From: Flaviramulus basaltis
GTDB lineage: Bacteria > Bacteroidota > Bacteroidia > Flavobacteriales > Flavobacteriaceae
Reading direction: 5' to 3'
DNA length: 64,000 bases
Assembly (NCBI RefSeq): GCF_900114265.1
Contig: NZ_FPKV01000001.1
Coordinates: 1,389,383-1,453,382 of the forward strand
How positions within the stretch are numbered: position 1 is the stretch's first letter; each line of letters begins with the position of its first letter. The notes beneath the pieces are model-generated. The model did not search any database. It worked only from the letters and a program-made list of their open reading frames with translations, and had not been told where the DNA came from. A program made the position numbers and the translations under genes. This document shows positions 8,179 to 17,994 of the stretch, piece by piece.

Positions 8179-9261
8179 ATGGAAAACAAAAAAGAAATGA
8201 GAACATGGTTAGATGATTTAAATTTAAATCATCCGTTAGTAATTGCAGGACCATGTAGTGCTGAAACAGAAGAGCAAGTTTTAAAAATAGCACACGAGTT
8301 AAAAAATACAGATGTTAGCTATTTTAGAGCAGGAATTTGGAAACCAAGAACACGTCCAGGAATGTTTGAAGGTGTTGGAGCTTTAGGTCTAAAATGGTTG
8401 CAAAAAGTAAAAGCAGAAACAGGGATGAAAACTTGTACAGAAGTAGCAAATGCAGCACATGTAAAATTAGCTTTAGAGCATGATGTAGATTTATTATGGA
8501 TTGGTGCACGCTCTACAGTTAGCCCATTTATAATGCAAGAAATTGCAGATGCTTTACAAGGTACAGATAAGCCTGTATTAATAAAAAACCCAGTTAATCC
8601 AGATTTAGCATTATGGCTAGGTGGTATAGAAAGAATTTATAAAGCAGGAGTTAAAAATATTGGAGCGATTCATAGAGGTTTTTCAACTTATGAAAAAACA
8701 AAATACCGTAATACTCCAGAGTGGCAATTAGCAATCGAGTTTCAAAATAAATATCCAGATATTCCTTTAATTAACGATCCTTCTCATATTACAGGAAAAA
8801 GAGATATGATTTTTGATGTTTCTCAAACCGCTTTAGATTTGAATTTTGATGGGTTAATGATTGAAACTCATTATGATCCTGAAAATGCATGGAGTGATGC
8901 TGCACAACAAGTAACGCCTTCTACTTTAATTCAAATCATGAAGGATTTAAAAATTAGAAAAGAAAGTGATTCTGAAGCAGATTATAATAAATCACTTGAT
9001 AATTTAAGAGCACAAATTGATGTAATAGATAATCAAATTATAGAGTTATTAGGAAAACGAATGAAGTCGGCAGATGGTATTGGAGCACTTAAAAAGCAAA
9101 AGAATGTTGCTGTTTTACAATCTAAACGTTGGAACGAAATTTTAGGTAAAATGGTTCTCGAAGGAGAAGCAAAAGGATTAAGTGAAGAGTTTATCTTAAA
9201 AATGTTTAAAGCGATTCATCAAGAATCTATTAATCATCAAGAGAAGGTTATAAACGGATAA
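8179..9261 (+). CDS. Bifunctional 3-deoxy-7-phosphoheptulonate synthase / chorismate mutase
   Basis: A fused enzyme of 360 residues. Residues ~10-265 form a KDPG-type DAHP synthase (AGPCSAETEEQ near residue 20, FRAGIWKPRTRPG, NDPSHITGKRD), the first step of the shikimate pathway. Residues ~270-358 form a type II (AroQ) chorismate mutase (LDNLRAQIDVIDNQIIELLG, with further helices to KAIHQES). The fusion with the mutase at the C-terminus is usual in Bacteroidota and allows allosteric coupling by prephenate. It is the last gene of the aromatic operon, followed within 30 bases by a strong terminator. Confidence 0.95.
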   Translation: MENKKEMRTWLDDLNLNHPLVIAGPCSAETEEQVLKIAHELKNTDVSYFRAGIWKPRTRPGMFEGVGALGLKWLQKVKAETGMKTCTEVANAAHVKLALEHDVDLLWIGARSTVSPFIMQEIADALQGTDKPVLIKNPVNPDLALWLGGIERIYKAGVKNIGAIHRGFSTYEKTKYRNTPEWQLAIEFQNKYPDIPLINDPSHITGKRDMIFDVSQTALDLNFDGLMIETHYDPENAWSDAAQQVTPSTLIQIMKDLKIRKESDSEADYNKSLDNLRAQIDVIDNQIIELLGKRMKSADGIGALKKQKNVAVLQSKRWNEILGKMVLEGEAKGLSEEFILKMFKAIHQESINHQEKVING

Positions 9262-9285
9262 TCCAATAAGACCTTTTAAATATTA

Positions 9286-9315
9286 AAAAATGCCTCACAA
9301 TTGTGAGGCATTTTT
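9286..9315. terminator. Strong intrinsic terminator ending the aromatic operon
   Basis: A perfect 22-bp inverted repeat (9290-9311, arms ATGCCTCACAA / TTGTGAGGCAT) is flanked by A-run and T-run (five A before, five T after). It lies 24 bases after the DAHP synthase stop. A GTG inside the right arm opens an apparent extended rsgA frame, which this structure argues against. Confidence 0.93.
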
Positions 9316-9316
9316 G

Positions 9317-9348
9317 TTTGTATTACAGACTTATTATTTTCATCTTTG
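9317..9348 (+). promoter_or_regulatory. Candidate rsgA promoter
   Basis: TTTG at 9317-9320, a 20-base spacer, then CATCTTTG at 9341-9348 (one mismatch to TAnnTTTG). The expected start of transcription is at or just before the ATG at 9354, so the message may be nearly leaderless. Confidence 0.5.
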
Positions 9349-9353
9349 TTGTA

Positions 9354-10304
9354 ATGAGAGGACACGTTTACAAATCTACAGGTAGCTGGTACACAGTTAA
9401 AACCGATTTAGGGCATACTTATGAATGCCGTATAAAGGGTAAATTCCGTTTAAAAGGTATTAAAAGCACGAACCCAATTGCTGTTGGAGATTTTGTGGAT
9501 TTTGAGGTTGAAACTGATAACGATCAAGAATCCGGTGTTATTCATAACATACATGATAGAAAAAATTATATCGTTAGAAAGTCGGTAAATCTATCAAAGC
9601 AAACACATATTATTGCAGCTAATTTAGATCAGGTTTTTTTAATAATTACTATTAATAATCCGCCAACATTAACCAGTTTTATAGACCGATTTTTAGTAAC
9701 AGCAGAAGCTTATTCCATAAAAACAGTATTACTATTTAATAAAATAGATACTTATGATGAAGAAACCCTAAATGAAGTAAAGTTTTTAGCTCATATATAT
9801 AGAAAAATCGGCTATGAGTGTATAGGCATATCAGCAAAAACAGGTAAAAATATAGATAAGGTAAAGGCATTAATGCTTGATAAAGTAAGTATGTTTTCAG
9901 GACATTCAGGCGTTGGTAAATCGACACTAGTAAATGCTATTGAGCCAAATTTAAATATTAAAACAAAAGAAATTTCTACGCAACATATGCAAGGGCAGCA
10001 TACTACAACTTTTGCAGAAATGTTTGATTTAAGTTTTCCTGCGCAAATTATAGATACACCAGGAATTAAAGGCTTTGGTGTGGTAGATATGGAAAAAGAA
10101 GAAATTGGCGATTATTTTCCCGAAATTTTTAAATTAAAACAAGATTGTAAGTTTAATAATTGTTTACACATTCAAGAACCTAATTGTGCTGTAAAGGAAG
10201 CTTTGGATAATGATGAAATTGCATTTTCGCGTTACCGCAGTTATTTGCAAATTGTTGAAGGAGAAGATGAACATTACAGAACCGATATTTGGGATAAAGA
10301 ATAA
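9354..10304 (+). CDS. rsgA: Ribosome small subunit-dependent GTPase A
   Basis: RsgA is a circularly permuted GTPase that helps mature the 30S subunit. An OB-fold N-terminus (MRGHVYKSTGSWYTV) precedes the permuted motifs: NKID (G4), then GHSGVGKST (G1), then DTPGIKGFG (G3). The C-terminal zinc site CKFNNCLH...NC is present. I chose ATG 9354 (316 residues). The frame is open upstream to a GTG at 9303, but that lies in the terminator of the previous operon and would add an unrelated hydrophobic leader. dtd follows after 2 bases, so they are co-transcribed. Confidence 0.95.
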   Translation: MRGHVYKSTGSWYTVKTDLGHTYECRIKGKFRLKGIKSTNPIAVGDFVDFEVETDNDQESGVIHNIHDRKNYIVRKSVNLSKQTHIIAANLDQVFLIITINNPPTLTSFIDRFLVTAEAYSIKTVLLFNKIDTYDEETLNEVKFLAHIYRKIGYECIGISAKTGKNIDKVKALMLDKVSMFSGHSGVGKSTLVNAIEPNLNIKTKEISTQHMQGQHTTTFAEMFDLSFPAQIIDTPGIKGFGVVDMEKEEIGDYFPEIFKLKQDCKFNNCLHIQEPNCAVKEALDNDEIAFSRYRSYLQIVEGEDEHYRTDIWDKE

Positions 10305-10306
10305 GA

Positions 10307-10759
10307 ATGAAAGTAGTTATTCAAAGAGTTTCTAGTGCAAGTGTTACAATTGAAGGAGTTAAAGTGGCTTCAATTTCAAACGGAGTTTTAATTCTTTTAG
10401 GTATTGTAAATGATGATGCCCAAGAGGATATTAATTGGCTTTCAAACAAAATAGTAAACCTTCGAATTTTTGGTGATGAAAATGATGTGATGAATAAATC
10501 TCTTTTAGATATTAATGGAGATGCAATTGTAGTAAGTCAGTTTACATTGCACGCTTTAACAAAAAAAGGAAACAGACCAAGTTACATAAAAGCAGCAAAA
10601 CCAGAAGCTGCCATTCCACTTTATGAAGCCTTTGTGAAACAACTAGAAATAGACTTAGGTAAACCAATTCAAACAGGGCAATTTGGAGCAGATATGAAGG
10701 TTGAGCTTCTTAATGATGGTCCCGTAACGATTATAATAGACTCAAAAAATAAAGAATAA
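10307..10759 (+). CDS. dtd: D-aminoacyl-tRNA deacylase
   Basis: DTD hydrolyses D-aminoacyl-tRNAs, recycling tRNA mischarged with D-Tyr and similar residues. The 150-residue length and full set of motifs fit: MKVVIQRVSSASVTI at the start, SQFTLHA near residue 78 and the cross-subunit GPVTI motif near the C-terminus (NDGPVTIII). It starts 2 bases after rsgA and its stop shares one base with the next ATG (TAATG), so three genes are coupled. Confidence 0.96.
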   Translation: MKVVIQRVSSASVTIEGVKVASISNGVLILLGIVNDDAQEDINWLSNKIVNLRIFGDENDVMNKSLLDINGDAIVVSQFTLHALTKKGNRPSYIKAAKPEAAIPLYEAFVKQLEIDLGKPIQTGQFGADMKVELLNDGPVTIIIDSKNKE

Positions 10760-11277
10760 TGGCATCTATTTTTGGTCATAGCATTGTTGGGTTTACGTTA
10801 ACAAAAGTTATTGATTCAAAAAACACAAAATGGTTATTACTTGCTGCTATTTTTTCAACTATTCTACCAGATTTTGATGTTATTGCTTTTCATTTTGGAA
10901 TACCATATGAGGCTCCTTTTGGTCATAGAGGTTTTACGCATTCCATCTTTTTTGCGATTATATGGGCATTATTTTTAATGTTTTTATTAGATAGAAAACA
11001 TAAGCTAATATGGTTTTCAGTTATTTTTTTATCTACTTTTTCTCACGGACTTTTAGACGCTATGACATCAGGTGGCAAGGGCGTTGGGTTTTTAATTCCT
11101 TTTTGCAATGAACGTTTCTTTTTTTCATTCAGAGGTATAAAAGTATCTCCAATAGGTATTAATAAGTTTTTTTCTAATTGGGGAGTTCAAGTTATTTTAA
11201 GTGAATTAAAGTATGTATTTCTGCCATGTTTTTTTATATTTGGTTTAAGAATCTTAATTAAACCTAATAATAGCTAA
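10759..11277 (+). CDS. YdjM/DUF457-type membrane metal-dependent hydrolase
   Basis: A 172-residue integral membrane protein with several hydrophobic segments. It contains GHRGFTHSIFFAI near residue 55 and FSHGLLDAMTSGG near 94, His/Asp motifs typical of the LexA-regulated YdjM-like, metal-dependent hydrolase family. Biochemical function is poorly defined for this family. Translation is probably coupled to dtd through the TAATG overlap. Confidence 0.8.
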   Translation: MASIFGHSIVGFTLTKVIDSKNTKWLLLAAIFSTILPDFDVIAFHFGIPYEAPFGHRGFTHSIFFAIIWALFLMFLLDRKHKLIWFSVIFLSTFSHGLLDAMTSGGKGVGFLIPFCNERFFFSFRGIKVSPIGINKFFSNWGVQVILSELKYVFLPCFFIFGLRILIKPNNS

Positions 11278-11350
11278 GGGTTTTACTCTCGAATTAATTG
11301 TTCTTAAATTTTACTAAAAATTAGTATATAATAATTTTTAACTATTATTT

Positions 11351-13264
11351 ATGATTAATAAAAATTACGTTTATTTATTATTCCTACTTTCATTTTTATT
11401 CACTTTTTCTCAAGAAAACTTATATTCAAGTTTAACAATTCCAGATAATTTAAAAGAAAATGCTAATGCAGTTATTAGATTGAACGAAATTACCGTTTCG
11501 TTAAGATCTCCTAACGAATTGTATGTGAAAGAAAAAAGAATTATAACTATTTTAAATGAGCAAGGGGATAGGAATATTGACGCTTACTTACATTATGATA
11601 ATAATGTAAGTATAAAAACATTGCAAGTTTTAGTTTTTGATGCTTTTGGTGAAGAAATTAAAAAAATTAGGACTAAAGATTTTAAAGATGTTAGTGCTGT
11701 AAATGGAGGTACATTATATTCAGATTCTAGAGTAAAATATTTGGAATACACATCAATTTCTTATCCATATACTATAGAATTCATAAGTGAAACAACTAAC
11801 AGTAGCACAGCATTTTTACCGTCTTTTAGACCAATTGATGATTATTTTGTAGCTATAGAAAACAGTAGCTATTCAATAAGCTATTCAGAAAACATTTCAA
11901 TTCGGAAAAAAGAAAAAAACTTTGAGGAGATTGAAATAGAAAAAGAAGATATAAATGGTCATGTAGCTTATAAAGTTAAAGATGTAAAAGCCTTTAAACC
12001 TGAAGATTATAGTCCATCTTTAATAGACATTACACCAAATGTATTATTTGCTTCAAAGCAATTTACTTTAGAGGGGGTTTATGCAGAAGTTGAGAATTGG
12101 AATGATTTTGGAAAATGGATGTATCATGATTTGATTAAAGGGACTTATGATTTACCTGAAAGTACCATAATTAAGATAAGAGATTTAGTTAAAGATGAAA
12201 CAAATAATATTGATAAAGCAAAAAAAATATACCAATATGTTCAAGATAAAGTAAGATATATTAGTGTACAAGTAGGTATTGGAGGCTGGAAACCTTTTAA
12301 TGCTTCTTATGTTGATGCGGTTAGTTATGGTGATTGTAAGGCACTAACAAATTATACAATGTCACTTTTAAAAGCGGTAGATATTGAGTCAAATTATAGT
12401 GTGATATATGCCGGTAAGTCACAAAGAAATTTTGAAAAGGATTTTGCTATAATGCAAGGAAATCATGCCATTTTATCCATACCTAATGGAGATGAAACGC
12501 TTTGGCTAGAATGTACCAGCCAAAAATTACCATTCGGGTTTATTGGTGATTTTACAGATGATAGAGATGCATTAGTAATAACTCCAGAAGGGGGTGAAAT
12601 TCAACATACAAAAAAATATAAAACCGAAGATAATAGACAGTTAGTAAAAGGAGAATGTATAATTGATGATGGTGGAGCAATTCAAGTAAATGTAAATATA
12701 ACATCAGAAGGTATTCAATATAACGATAAGTATTGGTTAGAAACCGAAATTGAACGTGATTTAGATTTGCATTATAAAAAAAGATGGAGATATGTTAATA
12801 ATATTATCATAGATAGTTTTAATATTATAAATGATAAATCTAACATTAAATTTATTGAAGACATTAGTTTTAACGCAACTAATTACACAAAAAAAGCAGC
12901 AAATAGAATGTTACTAACCGTTAATGTCCTAAATAGAAATACAAATATTCCAGATCGTTATAGAAGTAGAAAATATCCTTTAAAAATTAAAAGAGGTTTT
13001 ATTGATGAAGATGAAGTTGAAATTAAATTACCAGAAGGTTATAAAATTGAGTCATTACCAAAAAATATAGTTTTAGAAAATAAGTTTGGTAGTTTTAAAA
13101 CAGAAATTATAGTAAAAAATGAAAATACAATAATTTATAAAAGGGAATTTATTATAAAGGATGGTGACTATCCGAAAGAAGATTACAGCAACTTTAGAGA
13201 TTTTTATAAAGAAGTATTAAAACAAGATAATGCAAAAGTAGCATTAATTAAAAGCCAACCATAG
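11351..13264 (+). CDS. DUF3857 / transglutaminase-like secreted protein (Cys present)
   Basis: This 637-residue protein begins with a signal peptide ending at FTFSQ. Residues ~50-240 match the DUF3857 beta-rich domain, and residues ~270-400 a transglutaminase-like fold. The putative catalytic Cys is in VSYGDCKALTNY near residue 328, with His in GNHAILSI and an acidic partner in LWLECTSQ. A C-terminal DUF3858-like beta domain follows. The family is widespread in Bacteroidota and probably periplasmic or surface-linked; substrates are unknown. The next gene is a paralogue starting directly after this stop. Confidence 0.85.
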   Translation: MINKNYVYLLFLLSFLFTFSQENLYSSLTIPDNLKENANAVIRLNEITVSLRSPNELYVKEKRIITILNEQGDRNIDAYLHYDNNVSIKTLQVLVFDAFGEEIKKIRTKDFKDVSAVNGGTLYSDSRVKYLEYTSISYPYTIEFISETTNSSTAFLPSFRPIDDYFVAIENSSYSISYSENISIRKKEKNFEEIEIEKEDINGHVAYKVKDVKAFKPEDYSPSLIDITPNVLFASKQFTLEGVYAEVENWNDFGKWMYHDLIKGTYDLPESTIIKIRDLVKDETNNIDKAKKIYQYVQDKVRYISVQVGIGGWKPFNASYVDAVSYGDCKALTNYTMSLLKAVDIESNYSVIYAGKSQRNFEKDFAIMQGNHAILSIPNGDETLWLECTSQKLPFGFIGDFTDDRDALVITPEGGEIQHTKKYKTEDNRQLVKGECIIDDGGAIQVNVNITSEGIQYNDKYWLETEIERDLDLHYKKRWRYVNNIIIDSFNIINDKSNIKFIEDISFNATNYTKKAANRMLLTVNVLNRNTNIPDRYRSRKYPLKIKRGFIDEDEVEIKLPEGYKIESLPKNIVLENKFGSFKTEIIVKNENTIIYKREFIIKDGDYPKEDYSNFRDFYKEVLKQDNAKVALIKSQP

Positions 13265-15271
13265 ATGAGATTTTCAATTTTTTTACTAGTATTCAGTATA
13301 GGTGTTACAGGGTTTTCTCAAGATTATGATTTTGGAAAAATTTCAGAAGAAGAATTACAAGAGAAATTTAACCCTTTAGATTCTTCAGCAAGTGCAACCT
13401 ATTTATACAAATACAGAAGAACATATTATAATTATGTTCAAAATCAAGGCTTTCAATTAATAACAGATGTCCATGAAAGGATTAAAATTTATAATAAAGA
13501 AGGATTTGATTATGCAACTAAATCTATAATGCTTTACAGGGATAATTCAATTAGAGAAAAGGTAAATAGTTTAAAAGCTTACACATACAATTTAATTGAT
13601 AATAAGATAGAAGACGTAAAGTTAAAAAAGGATGGTATTTTCGATACAGAAAAGTCTAGTTTTTATGATGAAACTAAATTTACAATGCCAAATGTAAAGG
13701 AAGGTTCAGTAATTGAATATCAATATAAAATGGTTTCTCCATTTTATACAAATGTTGAAGAATTTCAATTTCAGCATGATATACCAATTAAAAAATTGAC
13801 AGCAAAATTTGAAGTTCCTGAGTATTTCAATTTTAAAGTAAATACAAAAGGATTTTTACAAGTAACACCTAAAACAATACCCAAAAGAGATAAAATAATT
13901 TTTAACGATAAAGAAAGAGTGTATGACGGGAGAACAGTAAGTACAAAATTTAGTTCATCTAACTTAGAATTTACAAAGGATATTACTACATATGATTTGG
14001 AAAATATACCATCATTAAAAGACGAACCCTATGTGAATAATATTGATAATTATAGATCGTCAGTAAAATATGAAATATCATATGTTAAATTTCCAAATTC
14101 TCCAATAGATTATTATTCAACGACATGGGAAGATGTGGTTAAGTCAATTTATAAAAGCCCAAATTTTGGAGAAGAATTAAATAAAACCGGTTATTTTGAA
14201 AACGATATAGATGCTCTGGTAAATGGAGTTTCAGATCCAGTAAAAAAAATATTTTTAATTTTTAATTTTGTTAAATCAAAAGTAAAATGGAATGAATATT
14301 ATGGAAAATTCGCAGAAGATGGTGTAAGAAAAGCTTATAAAGATCAGGTTGGGAATGTTGCAGAAATTAATTTAATGCTAACTTCTATGCTTCGTTATGC
14401 AGGTTTAAACGCTAATCCAGTTTTAATTAGTACAAGAAATAATGGTATTCCATTATTTCCAACAAGAGAAGGGTATAACTACGTTATTTCTTGTGTTGAA
14501 ATGCCAGAAGGAACTATTTTACTAGATGCAACAAGTAAATACGGCTCTCCCAATATTTTACCTTATAGAGCTTTAAATTGGGATGGTAGAATTATTACAA
14601 AAGACGGGAATTCAACTTTAATAAATTTATACCCGAAAACGAACTCAAAAAATACAGTAACCCTAATGGTCAAATTAGATGAAGAAGGAACTGTTGAAGG
14701 GAATTACCGAATTATAAAAACAAACCATAACGCATTATCTTACAGAGGACAGTATAATGATACCGATGAAGATGCCTTTTTAGAAAAGCTGGAAAATAAA
14801 TATGGAGGTTTAGAAATTTCGGAATTTATGGTTACTAATGCAAAAGATTTATCTAAACCAGTTGCGGAAACCTATAAGTTTGTAAAAGAGAGTCAGGCAG
14901 ATATTATTGGGGATAAAATTTATTTTTCACCATTATTCTTTATGGCTACAAAAGAAAATCCTTTTAAACTGGAAAAAAGAGAATTCCCAGTAGATTTTGG
15001 TTATCCTTCAGAAAGTGTTTATAGAGTTATAATAAATTTGCCTGAAGGATATGCTGTTGAATCATTGCCAGAAACTACTGCAATGGCATTACCAGATAAT
15101 TTAGGGACATTTAAATATGAAATATCACAAAAAGGATCAATTATTAATTTATACATAAGTACTGAAATTAATCAATCAGTAATTTCTCCAATATATTATG
15201 ATGCCTTGAAAGAGTATTTTAAATTGTTAATTGAAAAAGAAAATGAACAAATAGTTTTAACTAAATCATAA
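13265..15271 (+). CDS. DUF3857 / transglutaminase-like secreted paralogue lacking the catalytic Cys
   Basis: This 668-residue protein has a signal peptide (to GVTGFSQ), a DUF3857-type domain and a transglutaminase-like region. Where the neighbour has GDCKALTNYTMSLLKAV, this protein has GNVAEINLMLTSMLRYAG near residue 367, so the nucleophilic Cys is absent. The C-terminal domain is similar to the neighbour (KLPEGYKIESLP there, NLPEGYAVESLP here). It starts on the base after the upstream stop, which suggests the two proteins are made together. A binding or partner role instead of catalysis is an inference. Confidence 0.84.
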   Translation: MRFSIFLLVFSIGVTGFSQDYDFGKISEEELQEKFNPLDSSASATYLYKYRRTYYNYVQNQGFQLITDVHERIKIYNKEGFDYATKSIMLYRDNSIREKVNSLKAYTYNLIDNKIEDVKLKKDGIFDTEKSSFYDETKFTMPNVKEGSVIEYQYKMVSPFYTNVEEFQFQHDIPIKKLTAKFEVPEYFNFKVNTKGFLQVTPKTIPKRDKIIFNDKERVYDGRTVSTKFSSSNLEFTKDITTYDLENIPSLKDEPYVNNIDNYRSSVKYEISYVKFPNSPIDYYSTTWEDVVKSIYKSPNFGEELNKTGYFENDIDALVNGVSDPVKKIFLIFNFVKSKVKWNEYYGKFAEDGVRKAYKDQVGNVAEINLMLTSMLRYAGLNANPVLISTRNNGIPLFPTREGYNYVISCVEMPEGTILLDATSKYGSPNILPYRALNWDGRIITKDGNSTLINLYPKTNSKNTVTLMVKLDEEGTVEGNYRIIKTNHNALSYRGQYNDTDEDAFLEKLENKYGGLEISEFMVTNAKDLSKPVAETYKFVKESQADIIGDKIYFSPLFFMATKENPFKLEKREFPVDFGYPSESVYRVIINLPEGYAVESLPETTAMALPDNLGTFKYEISQKGSIINLYISTEINQSVISPIYYDALKEYFKLLIEKENEQIVLTKS

Positions 15272-15598
15272 ATGAATATTCAAGACGCACAAAAAGAAGT
15301 AGATAACTGGATAAAAGACCACGGTGTACGTTATTTTAACGAGCTTACTAATATGGCACAACTTACAGAAGAAGTTGGTGAAGTAGCTCGTATTATAGCT
15401 CGTAGGTATGGTGAACAAAGTGAAAAAGAAAGCGATAAAGATAAAGACCTTGGAGAAGAACTTGCCGATGTATTGTTTGTTGTATTATGTTTAGCAAACC
15501 AAACAGGTGTAGATTTACAAAAAGCATTTGATAAAAGAATGGATAAGAAAGCAAAACGCGACCACGATAGGCATCATAATAACGAAAAATTAAAGTAA
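15272..15598 (+). CDS. MazG-like nucleotide pyrophosphohydrolase
   Basis: A 108-residue all-alpha NTP pyrophosphohydrolase. The metal-binding pattern is visible: EEVGEVARIIARRYG near residue 29 and LGEELADVLFVVLCLA near 60 (Glu-Glu...Glu-x-x-Asp). Such enzymes hydrolyse dNTPs or NTPs to monophosphate and pyrophosphate, often as house-cleaning. It starts directly after the DUF3857 gene. The C-terminal KRDHDRHHNNEK tail is charged. Confidence 0.9.
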   Translation: MNIQDAQKEVDNWIKDHGVRYFNELTNMAQLTEEVGEVARIIARRYGEQSEKESDKDKDLGEELADVLFVVLCLANQTGVDLQKAFDKRMDKKAKRDHDRHHNNEKLK

Positions 15599-15603
15599 AT
15601 TTG
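15596..15603 (+). promoter_or_regulatory. Candidate -7 box upstream of aroA
   Basis: TAAATTTG fully matches TAnnTTTG and lies 34 bases before the aroA ATG, overlapping the stop of the MazG-like gene. No clear TTG was found at -33. Confidence 0.4.
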
Positions 15604-15636
15604 CAGCTTGTTTAAATACACATATTTATAAGTTAG

Positions 15637-16860
15637 ATGCATATTACACTTCAAAAATCTAAAATTGCAAAGCAATCTTCAATAAAAATAACGGGATCAA
15701 AAAGCGAATCTAATCGCTTGTTGTTACTCCAAGCATTATACCCGGATTTTAAATTAGAAAACGTTTCAAATTCAGATGATAGTAACTTAATGACTAACGC
15801 TTTAAGCTCTCAGTCAAATTTAGTTGATATTCATCACGCAGGAACAGCAATGCGATTTTTAACGGCTTATTTTTCAATTCAAGAAGGTCGGCAAGTTGTG
15901 CTTACAGGTTCTAAACGTATGAAAGAACGACCAATTAAAATTTTGGCGGAAGCACTTCAGGATTTAGGAGCAGAAATTAGTTATGTAGAAAATGAAGGTT
16001 TTCCTCCAATAAAAATTAAAGGAAAAAGTCTAACTAAAAACAAAGTATCCTTAAAAGCGAATGTAAGTAGCCAGTATATTTCGGCATTATTGTTAGTCGC
16101 ATCCAAACTTGAAAACGGTTTAGAATTAACACTTGAGGGAGAAATAACATCTATTCCTTATATAAATATGACTCTAAGTTTATTGGATGAAATTGGAGTA
16201 GAATCATCATTTATTAAAAATGTTATTACTGTAAAACCGAACACTAAATCTTTAAAGCCAAAAACACTTACTGTTGAGTCAGATTGGTCGTCGGCATCAT
16301 ACTATTTTAGTATTGTAGCCTTAAGTGAGGTAGGGACAGAAGTAACCATATCATCTTATAAAGAAAGCTCATTACAAGGCGATTCAGTTTTGGTTAATAT
16401 TTATAAACACTTTGGAGTTACTTCTAATTTTAAAGGTAATAGTTTAACATTAAAAAAGGAAGCTATAGATCTTGAGCCTCTAATATTAAATTTAAAAAAC
16501 GCTCCAGATATTGCACAAACGATAGCCGTAACTTGTTTTGCTTTAGGAATGTCTTGCAATTTAACAGGGCTTCATACACTTAAAATTAAAGAAACAGATA
16601 GATTAGTTGCTTTAAAAAAAGAGATTGAAAAATTAGGTGGTAAAGTAGAAATTACTAATGAATCTTTAAAGTTGGAGCCATCAAAAAATATTAAAGAATT
16701 CGTTTCAATTGAAACATATAACGATCACAGAATGGCTATGGCATTTGCACCATTAGCACTTAAAACATCAATTCTCATTGAAGATGCTGAAGTGGTTTCA
16801 AAATCTTATCCTACCTTTTGGGACGACCTAAAATCTATTGGATTTAAAATAACTAAATAA
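15637..16860 (+). CDS. aroA: 3-phosphoshikimate 1-carboxyvinyltransferase (EPSP synthase)
   Basis: EPSP synthase joins shikimate-3-phosphate with PEP in the shikimate pathway, feeding the aromatic operon at 5351-9261. At 407 residues it is slightly shorter than enterobacterial AroA. The substrate-binding segments are recognisable: GSKSESNRLLLLQAL near residue 20, HAGTAMRFLTAY near 68 (usually NAGTAMRPL), and the C-terminal ETYNDHRMAMAFAPLAL. It is separated from the other aromatic genes, as shikimate genes often are in Bacteroidota. Confidence 0.95.
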   Translation: MHITLQKSKIAKQSSIKITGSKSESNRLLLLQALYPDFKLENVSNSDDSNLMTNALSSQSNLVDIHHAGTAMRFLTAYFSIQEGRQVVLTGSKRMKERPIKILAEALQDLGAEISYVENEGFPPIKIKGKSLTKNKVSLKANVSSQYISALLLVASKLENGLELTLEGEITSIPYINMTLSLLDEIGVESSFIKNVITVKPNTKSLKPKTLTVESDWSSASYYFSIVALSEVGTEVTISSYKESSLQGDSVLVNIYKHFGVTSNFKGNSLTLKKEAIDLEPLILNLKNAPDIAQTIAVTCFALGMSCNLTGLHTLKIKETDRLVALKKEIEKLGGKVEITNESLKLEPSKNIKEFVSIETYNDHRMAMAFAPLALKTSILIEDAEVVSKSYPTFWDDLKSIGFKITK

Positions 16861-16875
16861 TAATCACGCTTTTAC

Positions 16876-16907
16876 TTGACAACCCCTACTCTCAGATTGT
16901 ATATTTG
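16876..16907 (+). promoter_or_regulatory. Promoter of queA
   Basis: TTG at 16876-16878 and TATATTTG at 16900-16907 are separated by 21 bases, a full match to the Bacteroidota sigma-A promoter pattern. It lies 32 bases before the queA ATG. Confidence 0.72.
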
Positions 16908-16939
16908 CAATCTTGTTAAAAAAAAGCAAAATTTAATAT

Positions 16940-17989
16940 ATGAAATTATCACACTTCGGTTTCAATTTGCCAGATGAATTATTAGCAGAATATCCAGCAG
17001 AAAATAGAGATGAATCTCGTTTAATGGTTTTAGATAGAAAAAAACAAACCATCGAACATAAAATGTTTAAAGACATTATCGATTACTTTGATGAAGATGA
17101 TGTTTTAATTCTAAACAACACTAAAGTATTTCCTGCTAGATTATACGGTAATAAAGAAAAAACAGGTGCCAGAATTGAAGTATTTCTTTTAAGAGAATTA
17201 AATGAAGAGCAACGTCTTTGGGATGTTTTAGTAGATCCTGCACGTAAAATAAGAATTGGTAACAAGCTATATTTTGGAGATGATGATACATTAGTAGCAG
17301 AGGTTATTGATAACACAACATCTAGAGGACGTACACTACGTTTTTTATATGATGGATCTTACAGAGAGTTTCGTTTAAAATTAACCCAATTAGGAGAAAC
17401 ACCACTTCCTAAATACATAAAAAGAGGAGTTGAGGCAGAAGATGAAGAGCGTTATCAAACAATTTTCGCAAAAAATGAAGGAGCTGTAGCTGCACCAACT
17501 GCAGGACTTCACTTTTCAAAACATTTACTAAAACGCTTAGAAATTAAAGGAGTAAACTTTGCTGAAGTTACATTACATGTAGGTTTAGGTACGTTTAACC
17601 CTGTTGAGGTAGAAGATTTATCCAAACATAAAATGGATAGCGAAGAGCTTAAAATTGATGAAAAAGCAGTAAATATTGTAAACACAGGTATCAAAAATAA
17701 AAAACGTGTATGTGCAGTAGGAACTACTGCAATGAGAGCAATAGAAACAGCTGTGTCTTCAAGTGGCAAGTTAAACGAAATAGATGGCTGGACAAATAAA
17801 TTCATTTTTCCTCCATACGATTTTAGTATAGCAAACTGTATGATAACTAATTTTCATACACCAAAATCGACTCTATTAATGATGGTTTCAGCATTTGCAG
17901 GGCATGATTTTATTAAAAGAGCTTACGAGGAAGCCGTAAAAGAAAAGTACAAGTTTTACAGTTATGGCGATGCCATGTTAATTATATAA
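16940..17989 (+). CDS. queA: S-adenosylmethionine:tRNA ribosyltransferase-isomerase
   Basis: QueA transfers and isomerises the ribosyl group of SAM onto preQ1 in tRNA, making epoxyqueuosine. The 349-residue length and motifs fit: [21 protein letters not shown] at the N-terminus, [15 protein letters not shown] near residue 56, [10 protein letters not shown] near 185, [10 protein letters not shown] near 213 and the C-terminal [20 protein letters not shown]. It has its own promoter upstream and a hairpin terminator directly after its stop, so it is probably monocistronic. Confidence 0.97.
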   Translation: MKLSHFGFNLPDELLAEYPAENRDESRLMVLDRKKQTIEHKMFKDIIDYFDEDDVLILNNTKVFPARLYGNKEKTGARIEVFLLRELNEEQRLWDVLVDPARKIRIGNKLYFGDDDTLVAEVIDNTTSRGRTLRFLYDGSYREFRLKLTQLGETPLPKYIKRGVEAEDEERYQTIFAKNEGAVAAPTAGLHFSKHLLKRLEIKGVNFAEVTLHVGLGTFNPVEVEDLSKHKMDSEELKIDEKAVNIVNTGIKNKKRVCAVGTTAMRAIETAVSSSGKLNEIDGWTNKFIFPPYDFSIANCMITNFHTPKSTLLMMVSAFAGHDFIKRAYEEAVKEKYKFYSYGDAMLII

Positions 17990-17994
17990 ATTTT

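Noticed and set aside
9303..9353. N-terminal extension of rsgA from GTG 9303
   Set aside because: The codon lies in the 3' arm of the strong terminator at 9286-9315 and upstream of the candidate promoter; RsgA homology starts at ATG 9354.
17509..17805. 98-codon antisense ORF in queA
   Set aside because: It is a shadow of the conserved queA frame, with low-complexity Ser/Phe/Leu composition and no start signals.
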